Source of the DNA: Fulvia fulva
Lineage: Eukaryota; Ascomycota; Dothideomycetes; Mycosphaerellales; Mycosphaerellaceae
DNA length: 64,000 nt
Direction: 5' to 3'
Assembly (NCBI RefSeq): GCF_020509005.1
Contig: NC_063018.1
Location: 62,001-126,000, forward strand
Part shown: in pieces, positions 20,801 through 30,710 of the stretch
How positions within the stretch are numbered: the stretch's first letter is position 1
Layout of the letters: the number at the start of each line of letters is the position of its first letter
Position numbers and translations under genes: made by a program
Notes under the pieces: generated by a model
Seen by the model: the letters and a program-made list of their open reading frames with translations, nothing else
What the model was told of the DNA's origin: nothing
Databases searched by the model: none

Positions 20801-22200
20801 AGGAGACTAGAATAAAGCCTTAGTTATACGCCTCGCGGCCTCTATATAGGGCGTAGCCTTCGTAAAGGTACGCTAGCTATATAGCTCTATCGTCCGACCG
20901 GCGATTACCTTTAGGGTACTAGTCTAGTATCTATCCTACGCGACTAGCTAGATAAAGTAGATTCAAAACGTATAGAACGAATATTTACGTAGGGTAACCG
21001 GGGTATACCGTACTATACCGACGTAGGTCCTAGAAGTAGATATGTAGATTACGCTACTAGACCTCTACCTCTAATAGCTCGCTATAGGCTATACGCTCTA
21101 GACGGCGAATAGTAAGGTAGAGGGCGATATCCGCGCGGCGTACTAGGCAATTACGATACGCCTTCGATCTATAGCGCCTAAAAAGAAGATAGGATTATAG
21201 GCCTAGCGGTAGCTAGATACGTAATAAACCCCGATAGTAAAGCTCCGAGTATAGGCCCTAGCTAGTAGTATACTAGTAGTAGGAGCGGGATAGGGACGCG
21301 AAGAACGGAAGGCTATAGCGAACGCGGTCCGTAGATATATATAGGGAATCTAGAACGAGCGCTAGGAGAAAGGCGAACGGTACCTAAATAGGTAACTACT
21401 ACGACGACGAGTATACCGACGAGAAGACGAGTTATCGGCGAAGATAGGACCTATTAGCCGAGATAGGGTAATGCTCTTCCGAGCCCTTACCCGCCTATAG
21501 GCGATAGTTACGATACTACTCCGCTCGGAATATATTAGGTTTAAGGACTATCTATACCGCCGAAAGGTACCGGGAGTAGATAGTGGCCTATACGAATATA
21601 GACGTGTCTAGACGCCGAAATACGTCGTACTGTTCTACCTACGCTTTATAGAAGCCCGATAGGTAATACGCCTCGAGACTAGGGCTATAGACTTCTAATA
21701 TATAATAGGTATAGCGCGTAGGATACGAGTAGCGGTACGAATAGTAATACGGACCGGCCTACTATAGTAGTTCTAGATAGCGGGTAAGATAGTAGTAAGA
21801 ATAGGGGAGGTAGCCTAGGAGGGAGAGCTCTAGGAAGCCTTCGAAGGCGCCCTACCTATAGACGTAGTAGGACTCCGGCGGTACCGACGACTACGTATAC
21901 GGGTAGACCGTAGCCTATAGCGACCCCGAGTATAGGAGGAATAGCGATAGGGGTACTAATAGAGTAAAGGAGCCCGGAAGGGTCGACTCGTTATCTACTC
22001 GACGGCTAGCTCGTTCTCTGCTCGACGGCCGACCTATCTCCTACTCGATAGGCGACCCGCCTCTACTAATAGTCGACCTGTCGTCTACTCGATAGTCGGC
22101 TATCTACTAATACTCGTTCCTAGGTACCGGGTAGATTAGTACTCCGGGGCGGCTAACTACCTAGTACTTACCGCTTCTAGTACGACAGATTAACCGATAA
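17838..22200 (+). mobile_element. RIP-degraded LINE, main part (rest of ORF1 and ORF2)
   Basis: Continuation of the element begun at 9,601. ORF1 zinc-knuckle region at 17,838-18,050. ORF2 endonuclease at about 18,400-19,000 (FYVSKEIAIT, SDIASLRLRLTDGK, IYNAYNP). Reverse transcriptase at about 19,790-20,560, with GFIDNTNILIYSD at the active site, where the second catalytic Asp is Asn by a G-to-A change. C-terminal zinc region near 21,580-21,650 (KVPGVDSG, then TPKYVVLFY, the Cys and His mostly lost). Stops, mainly TAG, are dense in every frame. CA and TG are nearly absent (line 18,001-18,060 has neither). It is a third LINE lineage, distinct from both unmutated copies. The 3' end was not located exactly; it lies between about 22,000 and 22,317. 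Confidence 0.85.
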
Positions 22201-22316
22201 GTAATAGAGAGAACTTACTAATACCTAAAGAGGGTTTTTCCCCGTACGACAGTTTTCCCCTCTCTCTTCCTTAATAGCCCCCGGCCTCGTAGACCTTTTA
22301 GGAGCTAGATAGGCAT

Positions 22317-22318
22317 TA
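22317..22318. repeat. TA target-site duplication, copy 1
   Basis: TA dinucleotide immediately outside the inverted repeat. The matching TA is at 23,452-23,453. TA duplication is characteristic of Tc1/mariner/pogo/Tc5 elements. Confidence 0.7.
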
Positions 22319-23451
22319 ACGTACTTTACTACTAAGCGGGCTATACTACCGAGCGGGCCACTTTTACTAAGAACTGTACCACTTCTATAGATATAGCTAT
22401 ATAACTACTATTATAGCGTATATTATCTTTAAACGAGGCCAAACTAACCTTAGCTATCTAGGCTACAAAACGCGACGCGATGATTACGAATCGACTTACT
22501 ACAAAGGTATACGACGCGTCTCGAACTATACTAGGGTATCGATTAAATAGACGACCTCCTCGGGGTGACTACGAGCCTAATTCGAAGAAGCTTATAGAGC
22601 TAGAAGAGAGGGTGATACTTAAGTATATACTCGAGCTAGATCTTAGAGGTTTCCCGCTATTAAAGGCTAGTATACGAGTAATAGCCGATTTATTACTATA
22701 AGAGAAGGATCTTAAGCCCGCTAGTCTTAATTAGACAGACAGGTTTATTAGGCGGTATCGTGAGCTAAAGGTTCGTATAATACGTAGATACGATCGTTAG
22801 CGAGCCCTAATAGAAGATCTAGACGTTATCGAGAAGTAGTTCTTACTTATACGTAATATAAAGGAGAAGTATAGCATCCTTAACTAGGACACCTATAACT
22901 TTGACGAGATAGGGTTTATAATAGGTGTCATTACGTCTTAGAGCGTCGTTATAGGTTCAGAAAGGCGTAGTAGAAAGAGGAAGGTCGTTTAATAGGGTAA
23001 TAGAGAGAGAGTAGAGAGATAGCGTATTAGATAGCTCTTATACGAAGCGAGATTAGTAAGCTACGTAAGTCTAACGAGGCCCTTATATAGCGGAAAGTAC
23101 GAAAGCGCAAGTATATTCAGTCTAGAGGGTCTCTAACCTTCGATAAGGCGTCGCAATTAATACCTCTAGAGGATACTAGGAGGTAGGAAGTAAGGAGAGA
23201 GTCGCTAGATAGTGTTCGGCTAGTACTAAGGCTACGACGCTATAAGCGATATAGCGAGTCGGGGCATAACGTACGTACCTATTAAGTAGACTCGCTAGAT
23301 AGCGAAGAATCTAAAGAGGAATTGTCCTCCTAGTAACGATTCTATAGGATGTCGTCGTGTTAAGATACCGTCGCAATTAAAGTAGAAGTAGTATAGTTCT
23401 TAGTAAAAGTAGCCCGCTTAGTAGTATAGCCCGCTCGGTAGTAAAGCACGT
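22319..23451 (+). mobile_element. Deletion derivative of a Tc5/pogo-type DNA transposon, copy 1
   Basis: 1,133-bp element with terminal inverted repeats of roughly 60 bp starting ACGTRCTTTACTAC and flanked by TA. Each end carries two GAGCGGGCTA-like motifs 18 bp apart, a likely transposase-binding pair. Inside is the N-terminal half of a pogo/Fot1-type transposase: helix-turn-helix region with NSKKLIELEERVILKYILEL, then YNFDEIGFIIGVIT around 22,890-22,935, the first catalytic Asp block, and VVIGSERRSRKRK. After this the central DDE part is missing and a short C-terminal remnant follows (KYESASIFSLEG, near 23,095-23,130). Several TAG/TAA stops interrupt it. Non-autonomous. Confidence 0.85.
22480..22701 (+). 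pseudogene. Transposase N-terminal fragment (HTH_Tnp_Tc5/CENP-B-like), copy 1
   Basis: 73 open codons covering the second helix-turn-helix of a pogo/Tc5 transposase (ANSRKL-type block reads NSKKLIELEE; RGFP follows). The frame extends with stops in both directions, so it is a fragment and not a complete gene. Its sequence is identical to the fragment at 25,300-25,521 on the other strand. Confidence 0.75.
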
Positions 23452-23453
23452 TA

Positions 23454-24549
23454 TAAATATATTTATTTATTTATATATAATAACCTACTATAGAGCCTAC
23501 TATAGTGCCTATAGGCTCTTAAATTTAATATAAGGGTGATCTACTATATAATATTAATACTACTCGTCCGATTTAGCGCGTTACGACACCTATAACCCCC
23601 TCTATTCCCTATACGACACCCGTCTCGACACCTATCTCGAAGGCTCTTAAACTCGGCTATTAAGGGCTTTATACCTATCCGAATATACCGCTTATTATTA
23701 TATCCTCCTACGCTTGCTTATATAGATAAAGAGAAGGAGCCTAAAGAGATGCTACTACTAGATAAGAGAACTTTCGACTTATTCGAGGACCTTATACTAT
23801 AGCTATTAGGATAGGCTCTTATATAGGGCTTCGACCTTAAAAAGTAGAAGTAGAAGAAGATAGGTAACGATAGTCCTTTAGGCGATCGATATAGGCTCGA
23901 GATACGCTATTATTGTAAGGGTTTACTTAATAAGCAATTATAAGCCAAATAGGCTACTAAGCTAAGTAAGCACCGGTCTAATAAGTATAGATGTCTATAG
24001 AAGACTACTACTATTACTATATAGCTTAATTTACCTATCGTTAATAGAAGAGTTACTAGGCCCTATAAGTTACGCCTACCTTCTAAATATTAATATCTAG
24101 AGCATAACTACCCTCCTTCTAAGCCTATTATATTGCCTAGAGCCCGTACTAACTCTCGTAATAATACAATCGGTGTTTTTAGTTAGATATAGGGTCTGTC
24201 TCGAATAGGCGTACGCCCTACTTAGATTAAGGCCTTTATTGACGATAACTACCCTAGTATTCTTATCTATAAGGGAGATATTAAGAACCTAAAGTAGCGA
24301 CACTACCTTAATAGCCGTAAGTAAGCGACTTAAAGTAAGCGTTATATACGACTATTAGAAGACAAGGGCTTTATTAAGGGCTACGACACTTTTACTAAAG
24401 GAGATAATACTAGTAGGCTACGAAGCTTAAATATTATCTATCCGGACTACCTTAAGGTATATACTAAAGTACTAGAGCTACTAGTTATAGATATAACCTT
24501 TAAGACGAATATCTATAATCGTAACGTACTAAATATAGTGTTAGCTATA
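23454..24549 (+). mobile_element. MULE-type transposase fragment, RIP-mutated
   Basis: Plus-strand conceptual translation shows an N-terminal zinc-finger-like region (YRLEIRYYCKGLLNK, near 23,890-23,935), basic blocks, and from about 24,180 the GVFS, GVRPT, IKAFIDDNYPSI and GDIKN series. It ends in the first catalytic block LLVIDITFKTNIYNRNVLN (about 24,475-24,535), matching the D(C/T)TYKTN motif of fungal Mutator-like transposases. Stops are frequent. The copy is cut directly after this block by the inverted transposon at 24,550. Residual sequence after 25,684 does not give a convincing continuation, so it is either truncated or too mutated. Confidence 0.7.
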
Positions 24550-25682
24550 ACGTACTCTACTACCGAGCGGGCTATACTACCGAGCGGGCTACTTTTACTA
24601 AGAACTATACTACTTCTACTTTAATTGCGACGGTATCTTAACACGACGACATCCTATAGAATCGTTACTAGGAGGACAATTCCTCTTTAGATTCTTCGCT
24701 ATCTAGCGAGTCTACTTAATAGGTACGTACGTTATGCCCCGACTCGCTATATCGCTTATAGCGTCGTAGCCTTAGTACTAGCCGAACACTATCTAGCGAC
24801 TCTCTCCTTACTTCCTACCTCCTAGTATCCTCTAGAGGTATTAATTGCGACGCCTTATCGAAGGTTAGAGACCCTCTAGACTGAATATACTTGCGCTTTC
24901 GTACTTTCCGCTATATAAGGGCCTCGTTAGACTTACGTAGCTTACTAATCTCGCTTCGTATAAGAGCTATCTAATACGCTATCTCTCTACTCTCTCTCTA
25001 TTACCCTATTAAACGACCTTCCTCTTTCTACTACGCCTTTCTGAACCTATAACGACGCTCTAAGACGTAATGATACCTATTATAAACCCTATCTCGTCAA
25101 AGTTATAGGTGTCCTAGTTAAGGATGCTATACTTCTCCTTTATATTACGTATAAGTAAGAACTACTTCTCGATAACGTCTAGATCTTCTATTAGGGCTCG
25201 CTAACGATCGTATCTACGTATTATACGAACCTTTAGCTCACGATACCGCCTAATAAACCTGTCTGTCTAATTAAGACTAGCGGGCTTAAGATCCTTCTCT
25301 TATAGTAATAAATCGGCTATTACTCGTATACTAGCCTTTAATAGCGGGAAACCTCTAAGATCTAGCTCGAGTATATACTTAAGTATCACCCTCTCTTCTA
25401 GCTCTATAAGCTTCTTCGAATTAGGCTCGTAGTCACCCCGAGGAGGTCGTCTATTTAATCGATACCCTAGTATAGTTCGAGACGCGTCGTATACCTTTGT
25501 AGTAAGTCGATTCGTAATCATCGCGTCGCGTTTTGTAGCCTAGATAGCTAAGGTTAGTTTGGCCTCGTTTAAAGATAATATACGCTATAATAGTAGTTAT
25601 ATAGCTATATCTATAGAAGTAGTACAGTTCTTAGTAAAAGTGGCCCGCTTAGTAGTATAGCCCGCTCGGTAGTAAAGTACGT
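24550..25682 (-). mobile_element. Deletion derivative of a Tc5/pogo-type DNA transposon, copy 2 (inverted)
   Basis: Also exactly 1,133 bp, with the same inverted repeats, TA duplication at 24,548-24,549 and 25,683-25,684, and the same internal deletion as copy 1. The stretches I compared are nearly identical, including the internal stop codons; most differences I noticed are C/T transitions in the inverted-repeat motifs. It is inserted into the MULE fragment, in opposite orientation to copy 1, with 1.1 kb between them. Confidence 0.85.
25300..25521 (-). pseudogene. Transposase N-terminal fragment, copy 2
   Basis: Identical 73-codon fragment to 22,480-22,701, on the minus strand. Same helix-turn-helix block and same flanking stops. 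Confidence 0.75.
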
Positions 25683-25684
25683 TA

Positions 25685-26914
25685 TACTATTCTATAATAT
25701 AGTCGACTTTGTTACCGAGAGTAGGTATAGTTAGTAAATAAATAATACCTAGGATTTATAGTATATAGTAATGTTAAGGCCTTATTTAGTAATAGTAAGG
25801 TTAAAAATAGTAAGAACGGTAAGTAGGACCGGAAAGATTATTTACTATAGGAGACATAGTAATGTGGATCCTCCTCGGCCCGGATCTACTATATAGGTAG
25901 ATTTGTCCTCCTTGTAAGCACGACCACAATAAGTAGCACATCCCTGTTTAGCACGGGTGTGTCACTGCGCAGCTTCGAGGTGCCTTTCCCGGCCGTATCC
26001 TCGCCGTATTGTTGTATAGGTTTCAGCTTCTAGACGAAGTCGAACACGGAACTGGCCGACGTCAATCATGACTGTCGATACGTGATGCGAGATATCAAAC
26101 ACACACCGCGCCCGCACAAGCACCGCCGCGATAACTGGTCAACTCAATACTGGTCGACTGGTACCTGCATTCGGCAATGTTATACTTCCAACGAAAGATC
26201 TACAGAATCCTGGTCGTTTGCAACTTTCCTTGTAAGGTCTGCAGGATCTAATCTACTGTAACGGGCTTCTACCGCTGAGAGGTCGCACGGGAATCTGCAT
26301 TTGGACACTCGGTGCCACTTCTCCGCTGGACATGGATAGAGCTTGATGCAGCCATGCGCATGGTCTGGAGAGCTACAGCGTCTGTCCGCATAAGAGTCAC
26401 AAGCGTTGCCGAACATCCCAGCCAAATCCAGGATCGCAGCGAATTGGTTTGTGCTCCGAGCGCGGCAACTAAAGGCACTTGTGACTCTTATGCGGACAGA
26501 CGCTGTACAACAGAAGGAGATGCAACATCCTGGCCAACTCTGACCAAGCTCTCTTCAACGCACAGCCTTCCGGCCAGAGATGACAGCTTATCTCTCAGTG
26601 TCGTAACTCCTACGGTTACACAATAATTCCGAAACCGACGCTGTTCTACACGGCTCTCTGCCTTCACAACAATGCGGTATATGCGCCCGGCAGATCATCT
26701 ATCTTGCCCCAGGGGCCGCCTGCACATGGTTTCTCTGATGAGACTTCCCTGTCCTGGAAGCTTGTTATATTTACGCGCGAGATGAACATGCAGGAACAAG
26801 CACAAGGCTGCATCGTGACACAAAGTCTTTTGCGCTTCTCCTCAAAAGCAAAACTTGGTGTGATTCGGAGTATCACCCCTCTTCGACGCTCTTTTTGTCC
26901 TTCCGGCGACGAAG
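25685..26914. other. Transition from RIP-mutated island to normal DNA; no gene recognised
   Basis: From 25,685 to about 25,900 the sequence is still CA/TG-poor. After about 25,900 CA and TG return at ordinary frequency, marking the edge of the RIP-affected island. The rest has only short overlapping frames with no recognisable domain. A perfect 30-bp inverted repeat lies at 26,374-26,403 and 26,478-26,507. The last 250 bp should hold the promoter of the carboxypeptidase gene. Confidence 0.6.
26374..26507. repeat. Perfect 30-bp inverted repeat with 74-bp loop
   Basis: Arm 26,374-26,403 (starting TACAGCGTCTGTCCG) is the exact reverse complement of 26,478-26,507. The match ends sharply on both sides. 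Transcribed, it would form a stable hairpin. Function unknown; a transposon footprint or a snap-back insertion are possible origins. Confidence 0.75.
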
Positions 26915-28819
26915 ATGCAATTACTGTCTTGTGTGCTCGCCGTCAGCGGCTTTGTGTCGCTAAGCTTCGCTTTCAGGCAACCCGGCAAAGGACTCTTTGA
27001 TCGTACAGAGCGGCGTCAGGAGAATGCGCAAGCGAAGCGTGCGCAACACTTGCAGCCACGGCAAGAGTCGCCGCCAGACCCTTCCTTCGTCAATCGCTTC
27101 CTCAACGACAAGACGCAGCCTTTCTGGGTCAATGGCAGTGCCATCCCCAAGGTCCCGTTCGACATGGGCGAAAGCTATGCGGGTGCGTGGCTAGGCCAAG
27201 TGACAGCATGTTGGCGGTGTTGACGATGATCCAGGCTTACTACCCGTCTCGGACGATCCGGACGAGACAAGAAAGCTCTTCTTCTGGTTCTGGCCATCTC
27301 TCAACCAGAGCTGCCCGCAAGAGATTGCGATTTGGTGAGAGGCAAACGATCGAATACGGTACTACTGAACGATTACTTACGAGTATGAAGGTTCAATGGT
27401 GGCCCGGGCTGTTCATCAATGATCGGATTCATCAACGAGAACGGCCCATGGATGTGGCAAGATGGCACGCCTTGTCAGTATCATGGTCACTCCGATGTGT
27501 GGTGGCATCAAGGTCCTAACACTCTTCAGATCCGACACTGAACATGTACGACTGGAGAAACCTCACGAATGTCATGTGGGTCGAACAGCCCGTCGGTGTA
27601 GGCTTCACGCAAGGCGAACCGAACGTTACGACAGAAGAAGAGAGCTCCAAGCAATTTGTTGGCTTTTATCACCAATTCGCTGAGACTTTCGGCGTCAAGG
27701 GCTTCGACATCTTCTTGACCGGCGAGAGCTACGCTGGGTATGTCACCCGCGACATTTTCTCATACTACCCCACTCACCAAGCAACAGCTACTACATTCCC
27801 TACATCGCGAACGAGTTCATCACCCAGAACAACTCAGACTACCCCCTAACTGCCATCCACATCAACGATCCCATCATCGGCGGCAACACCGCCCAGCAAG
27901 GCGTCACTGTTTACCCATACATCGAGTACTGGTCCAACCTACTGAATCTCAACGACACTATCATGGCAAATCTATCAGCCACGCACGAGGACTGCGGCTA
28001 CAAAGACTTACTCGACAAATACTTCACGTACCCAGCATTACAAGAGCCCTTCCCAACCCCCAGAGATCCATTTGACGGCAACTGCGACATTCTCGATTAC
28101 TTTGACTACGCGGTCAACGAAGTCAATCCCTGCTTCAGTTTCTACCGCATCAGCGATAGATGTCCATTATTAAGTTCAACCCAGGGTCACATCCTACTGT
28201 ACTGCCTCTCCCTTCCCAAAACTCCCATATCCATCAGCTGACACAGCACCACAGCAGCCTCCCAAGCCCGGACACAGCCTACTTCAACCGCACCGACGTG
28301 CAAGAAACCCTGCACGTCAACGTCGGCACCGCCTGGGAAGTCTGCTCCTCGGACCCCGTCTTCCCGGACATGAAGAACAGATCCAGCCCCTACGACACCG
28401 ACCTCTCCCTCCCGCCCGCCAACAACGGCGTCCTCCGCAATGTCATCGAAACCACAAACCGCGTCATCATCGGCTCCGGGAACCTCGACGCGCTCCTCAA
28501 CACCAACGGCACCCTGTTCGCTATCCAGAACATGACGTGGAACGGATGGCAAGGGTTAGAGGATTTCCCGGATCGGGACTTTATCTCGCCGTATCATCCT
28601 GATACGTATCAGTCGAGTTCTGGGTCGGGGGTGGTGGGGAAGTGGGGACGGGAGAGGGGGTTGACGTTTTATCAGATTCAGCTGGCGGGACATACTGTGC
28701 CTGGTGATGCGTTAGGGCCGAGTTTTCGGGTGATGGAGGTGTTGTTGGGGAGGGTTGATAATCTTGGGGTGCATGAGCCGTTTACGACCGATGTGGAGGC
28801 GGGGAGGGATGAGTTATGA
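26915..28819 (+). CDS. Secreted serine carboxypeptidase (peptidase family S10)
   Basis: Removes C-terminal residues from peptides, probably outside the cell or in the vacuole. Exons by splice sites and frame: 26,915-27,182, 27,235-27,334, 27,391-27,485, 27,530-27,737, 27,788-28,185, 28,278-28,819 (536 aa). N-terminal signal peptide ([18 protein letters not shown]). Family motifs in order: [23 protein letters not shown] (oxyanion region), [27 protein letters not shown] with the catalytic Ser split by an intron, SGNLDALL (catalytic Asp region), AGHTVPGD (catalytic His). Intron 3 is only 44 nt with a weak GTCACT donor, and the donor of the last intron is uncertain (28,162-28,186). Faces the metallopeptidase gene 210 bp downstream. 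Confidence 0.9.
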
Positions 28820-29029
28820 GAGGCTTGTGGGTGGGAGAGAGGGGATGTGATGGGTGGGAGGTGCTGAGACGATATTAAGGTCATCGTGGTATATTGGCAT
28901 AGCGCTATTGCTAGCACGATGGCTTGCCCTGATATAGCAAGCACAGGCAAGCAAGTACACAACGCCGGGAGCTTGCAACAGCTCTTCGAAATAATGCAAA
29001 GACCCCATCTTTTATGCGGCACTGGCTCA

Positions 29030-30013
29030 TCAACCCTTGTCGCCGACGGGACCCAGCCGCAACCCCGTTGACTGATCACCGTCGTCCTCCTTCCCACCTA
29101 CGTTGATAACTGTCCCATCCTGCTTGACAATCTCGACAGAACCCCCAATCTCCCGCGAGAGACGTGGCACACTCGGCAAGTCAAAGTACGGGTGGGGACC
29201 CTGACGACTGTATGGGCATCTGTCTCCAATCTTTGCTGCCCTGGGCATCTTGCCGGTACGAGCGGCATGGTGCACAGCCATCGCGAAGCGAGCGACGTTG
29301 TCGGAGTTGAAGGGTGCTTTGTTCGGGTAGCATTGTGCGAGGTACTGGGTGAGAGTTTCACCGTAGATGGAGTCGAGTGGTGCGGCTTTTTCTCTCAGGG
29401 AGTCGGCGATGTAGTAGATTGAGGAGGTTGGGGTGTCGTGGACTCCAACATCTCCCAAGCCTCCGTTGACCCAGTTGAGATGTGTCATTTCGTGAATCCA
29501 GACCCGAGCCCGGTCAGGTATTTTGTCGACGAAAGGGTGCTTGACCAAAGCTTGGTTCGCGAAACGGATGACATCGTCCTCAGTGTATGCACTTCCCGTG
29601 AAGCCCTTGTCGCCACGATCATACCGATACTCCAACGGACCTTTAGGACCTCTCTCGTTTCGCATTAGTCCTTCCTGCATACGCGAGAACATAGGAAGAA
29701 GAACGTTCTCGACGACAGTATACGAGCTGTAGCCAAAGTAGCGCTCGACCAGTTCAGCGTAGTGCTCGCGGCTGAATTTGCTGTAATCGCCATAGCCAGG
29801 GTCAAGGAAGGGGAAGCGGCCTATGCTGATGTGGGACATGAGGTCCACGACTTCGAAGGCGTAGTCTCTGCCTTGGTTCCATTTTTTGTTGTCGGCCCAG
29901 TAGTTGCTCGAACGGAAGCGAGGGTCGTCTGTCGTGGCTTCGAGCGGGAGTGCGGTGGTGAGACCCGTCATTGCCAACAGGCCCAAGAGCCGGAGGATCG
30001 TAGTGGGCTTCAT
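29030..30013 (-). CDS. Secreted metallopeptidase, M35/aspzincin-like
   Basis: 327-aa intronless protein with a signal peptide (residues 1 to about 21, LLGLLAMTGLTTA). Zinc motif HEMTH in the WIHEMTHL context near residue 171-178. Further on, LDSIYGE resembles the GTxDxxYG motif that supplies the third (Asp) zinc ligand in deuterolysin/lysine-specific endopeptidases, followed by NSDNVARFA, similar to the NADNYxYFA block of those families. Probably degrades extracellular protein. Its neighbour is a secreted S10 carboxypeptidase in convergent orientation, so endo- and exo-peptidase sit together. Family assignment is by motif only; length and a lack of clear pro-peptide are unlike classical deuterolysin. 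Confidence 0.75.
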   Translation of the reverse strand: MKPTTILRLLGLLAMTGLTTALPLEATTDDPRFRSSNYWADNKKWNQGRDYAFEVVDLMSHISIGRFPFLDPGYGDYSKFSREHYAELVERYFGYSSYTVVENVLLPMFSRMQEGLMRNERGPKGPLEYRYDRGDKGFTGSAYTEDDVIRFANQALVKHPFVDKIPDRARVWIHEMTHLNWVNGGLGDVGVHDTPTSSIYYIADSLREKAAPLDSIYGETLTQYLAQCYPNKAPFNSDNVARFAMAVHHAARTGKMPRAAKIGDRCPYSRQGPHPYFDLPSVPRLSREIGGSVEIVKQDGTVINVGGKEDDGDQSTGLRLGPVGDKG

Positions 30014-30710
30014 ATTTGGTTGGTTGATGGTTTTTGGTTGAAAGGGTGTGACTCCAGTAGTTCCTGAAATTGGAATGCTCGATGATCGGTGTTGTTGGGC
30101 AAAGCTGTGGCGCTTAAGACAGAAGGTGAAATATATACTGTGTGTCTTCGCTAGATGATTTTTTCCTCAAAAGCATATTCGCATTCTGAGCTTCCTGGTT
30201 GGGCGGCTACTTCCTATCAAAATCTGCTGGTCAGCACAAGATGGGTTGGATGATTACACGTAGCTGACTGTAAGTGTGTTGATTCGCCGCATATTGGATG
30301 CTGATTCTTCTGCGCGAGCCATGTTGTCGCCCCAGAAGATCCGCACAGCTGCTGTCGGATATCATGCTGTCAGCCAGTAACGACGTAGAGCTCAGCGTAA
30401 GATTGGGATCTATCACTCCAGCCATAGCACAGTACGGACAATGGACAACGCCCGCCTGATGTCTTTGGTGCATCGTGAGACCAGCTGTCAAGATATGCAA
30501 AGGGGACGAAAATAACGGTTGTGGTATGTAGTAGTTGATGAACGACAATGGATGTCCGTGAGAGGGTGTTGCTCATTCATGTTGTGAGAAGCCCCACCAG
30601 AACAAAGTTACGGGCAGTCCCGCGCGGGCCAAGAGTTCGTGGGCCAGGATAAATTGTTCTCAGAGCGGCAGCGACGACACGAACACCTCCGCGCAGCAAA
30701 CACGGCAACG
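30014..30710. promoter_or_regulatory. Divergent promoter region, metallopeptidase / eIF3l
   Basis: 697 bp between the start codons of two divergently oriented genes. Only short frames; no regulatory motif could be defined with confidence. Confidence 0.45.

Noticed and set aside
1..25900. AT-rich/TA-rich island as a centromere
   Set aside because: Composition is explained by RIP of identifiable transposons; no other evidence for a centromere.
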